The notes under the pieces are model-generated. The model did not search any database, was not told the DNA's origin, and saw only the letters and a list, made by a program, of their open reading frames with translations. 64,000 nucleotides of DNA, from the NCBI RefSeq assembly GCF_014695395.1, contig NZ_JACJOF010000024.1, positions 52,085 through 116,084 on the forward strand. Reading direction: 5' to 3'. Below, one piece after another: positions 63,285 through 64,000 of the stretch (positions are counted from its first letter, which is position 1; every line of letters starts with the position of its first letter). The position numbers were made by a program, and so were the translations under genes. Source of the DNA: Nodosilinea sp. FACHB-131. GTDB taxonomy: Bacteria > Cyanobacteriota > Cyanobacteriia > Phormidesmidales > Phormidesmidaceae.

Positions 63285-63722
63285 CTACTTGAATAAATAT
63301 TTTAGTCTTGAGTCGCTTTGAGCGATCGCAAGTATTTGTTTCCTGAATTTCTCTAAATTCTTTTTCTCATCACTTTGAATTAATCCGCCGTTATATAAAT
63401 TTATTAAGGTCTTCTCAATCAACAATATCTCCTCAAACTGTTTATCTGTATAGGCTAATCTCAATCGACCTAAAGCACCTGTTGATGCATAAAAGCCCGC
63501 AGTTATTTCAATCGACGACCTCGATACTGAAATCGCTTTCAACAAATTAGTCAAGCTCTCATAGGTTTCTGCATGTAAGTCATAGAGTTTTTCCCTTGCC
63601 TACCGCTGATTATCGCGCTTATTCTGAAGGATTGGGCTGAAGGTAGAGATTAAAACAACAGCAGATACATTGATGAATGCCGCAATCACTATTGGGTTTG
63701 AAATCATCTCTTGAAGTTGCAT
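63285..63722 (-). pseudogene. Frameshifted gene for a single-helix membrane protein
   Basis: Two frames make one protein. The ATG at 63722 opens a membrane helix (NPIVIAAFINVSAVVLISTF) and then SPILQNKRDNQR, ending at a TAG. One base out of frame the protein continues as AREKLYDLHAETYESLTNLLKAI and runs to the end at 63285 (SDSRLKYLFK). Adding one base near 63600 would join them into about 146 residues. The frame that begins at TTG 63554 is only the second half. Function unknown. Confidence 0.6.
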
Positions 63723-63796
63723 CTTAATCGATCAATCACTATGCGCACAGATAATTAAATGGCACTCTTAGTGGGATATAGCTGTGGTCATCTAGG

Positions 63797-64000
63797 TTAG
63801 GACGCGGCTTGCTTGAGCACGACTTCAATAGCGGCACGTAAGCCGTCAGCATGGGGGAGGTGTTTGCGAATCCGGCTCTTTAACCAACCCCAGCACTTTT
63901 CAATCCGGTTGAGGTCGGGGGAATAGGGTGGAAGGTAAACGACCTGACAGTCTGCGGCCTCAATCAACTGAACAATCCGACCGCCGTGATGAAAGGTGGC
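63797..64000 (-). CDS. IS630-type transposase, C-terminal part (cut by window end)
   Basis: The minus strand from the window edge reads ATFHHGGRIVQLIEAADCQVVYLPPYSPDLNRIEKCWGWLKSRIRK, ending VVLKQAAS and TAA at 63799-63797. YLPPYSPDLNRIEKCW is the C-terminal DDE-superfamily signature of IS630/Tc1-type transposases, with the final Glu of the catalytic triad. The N-terminal half lies beyond the window. The element's outer end is probably near 63780. Confidence 0.88.
   Translation of the reverse strand, partial: ATFHHGGRIVQLIEAADCQVVYLPPYSPDLNRIEKCWGWLKSRIRKHLPHADGLRAAIEVVLKQAAS

Noticed and set aside
63285..63554. 89-aa gene starting at TTG 63554
   Set aside because: Coding similarity continues upstream past this codon through a frameshift, so it is only part of a larger broken gene.
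1795..64000. tRNA or rRNA genes in the intergenic regions
   Set aside because: No T-arm (GGTTCGAATCC-like) with a matching acceptor stem was seen; a dedicated tRNA scan would settle this.

Overview
The window comes from a cyanobacterial chromosome. The HIP1 octamer GCGATCGC is scattered throughout, including inside genes. The gene content also fits: an NrtP-type nitrate permease, a CphA2-type cyanophycin synthetase, glycogen phosphorylase, an ethylene-receptor-like kinase, a plastid-type GNAT acetyltransferase and a plastid-type S9 glutamyl endopeptidase. A filamentous Leptolyngbya/Nodosilinea-like organism is a reasonable guess, but the species is not determined. I found no rRNA, tRNA or CRISPR array.

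Layout. 0-9 kb is core chromosome: a cNMP-EAL signalling protein that may begin before the window, a host-attachment-family protein, PhoH, proS, an LmeA/DUF2993 protein, a GerMN protein, a HAS-barrel-like protein and cobS. 9-20 kb is more accessory: HicAB, a GH13 sugar phosphorylase, a C2-like/cysteine-peptidase-like protein, Hsp20, DinB, a tandem pair of methyltransferases and an intact IS1-type element. 20-31 kb has nitrogen and ion functions: a small gene behind a textbook NtcA promoter, nrtP, a ClC channel, azoR/HxlR, a membrane protein with a paralogue 11 kb away, a PhyH oxygenase operon and cphA2. 32-36 kb carries a cupin and a phnD-phnE-phnC phosphonate/phosphite importer. 38-45 kb has DAHP synthase, the GNAT enzyme, a CPBP protease, the ethylene-binding-domain histidine kinase and two response regulators. 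45-54 kb has tldD/tldE, Yip1, cbiD, guaA and an HNH pair. 54-64 kb has glycogen phosphorylase broken by one in-frame TAG, the S9 peptidase, several toxin-antitoxin-like genes (one with a dead PIN toxin), a frameshifted membrane protein gene and an IS630 transposase cut by the window end.

The most unusual structure is a pair of degenerate 21-bp-period tandem arrays (about 27765-28058 and 60457-61023). Both lie between divergently transcribed genes, share a core (GCA-TAAAGCAT) and, read in phase, specify heptapeptides such as AVKHIGT or TLKHCRA. Neither fits a family I can name. Several palindromic repeat families also sit just past gene 3' ends, and one such repeat appears to have been absorbed into the coding tail of nrtP.

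Several genes look damaged or decaying (glgP, a PIN toxin, a small membrane protein, a 3' relic of cphA2), mostly near repeats and mobile elements.
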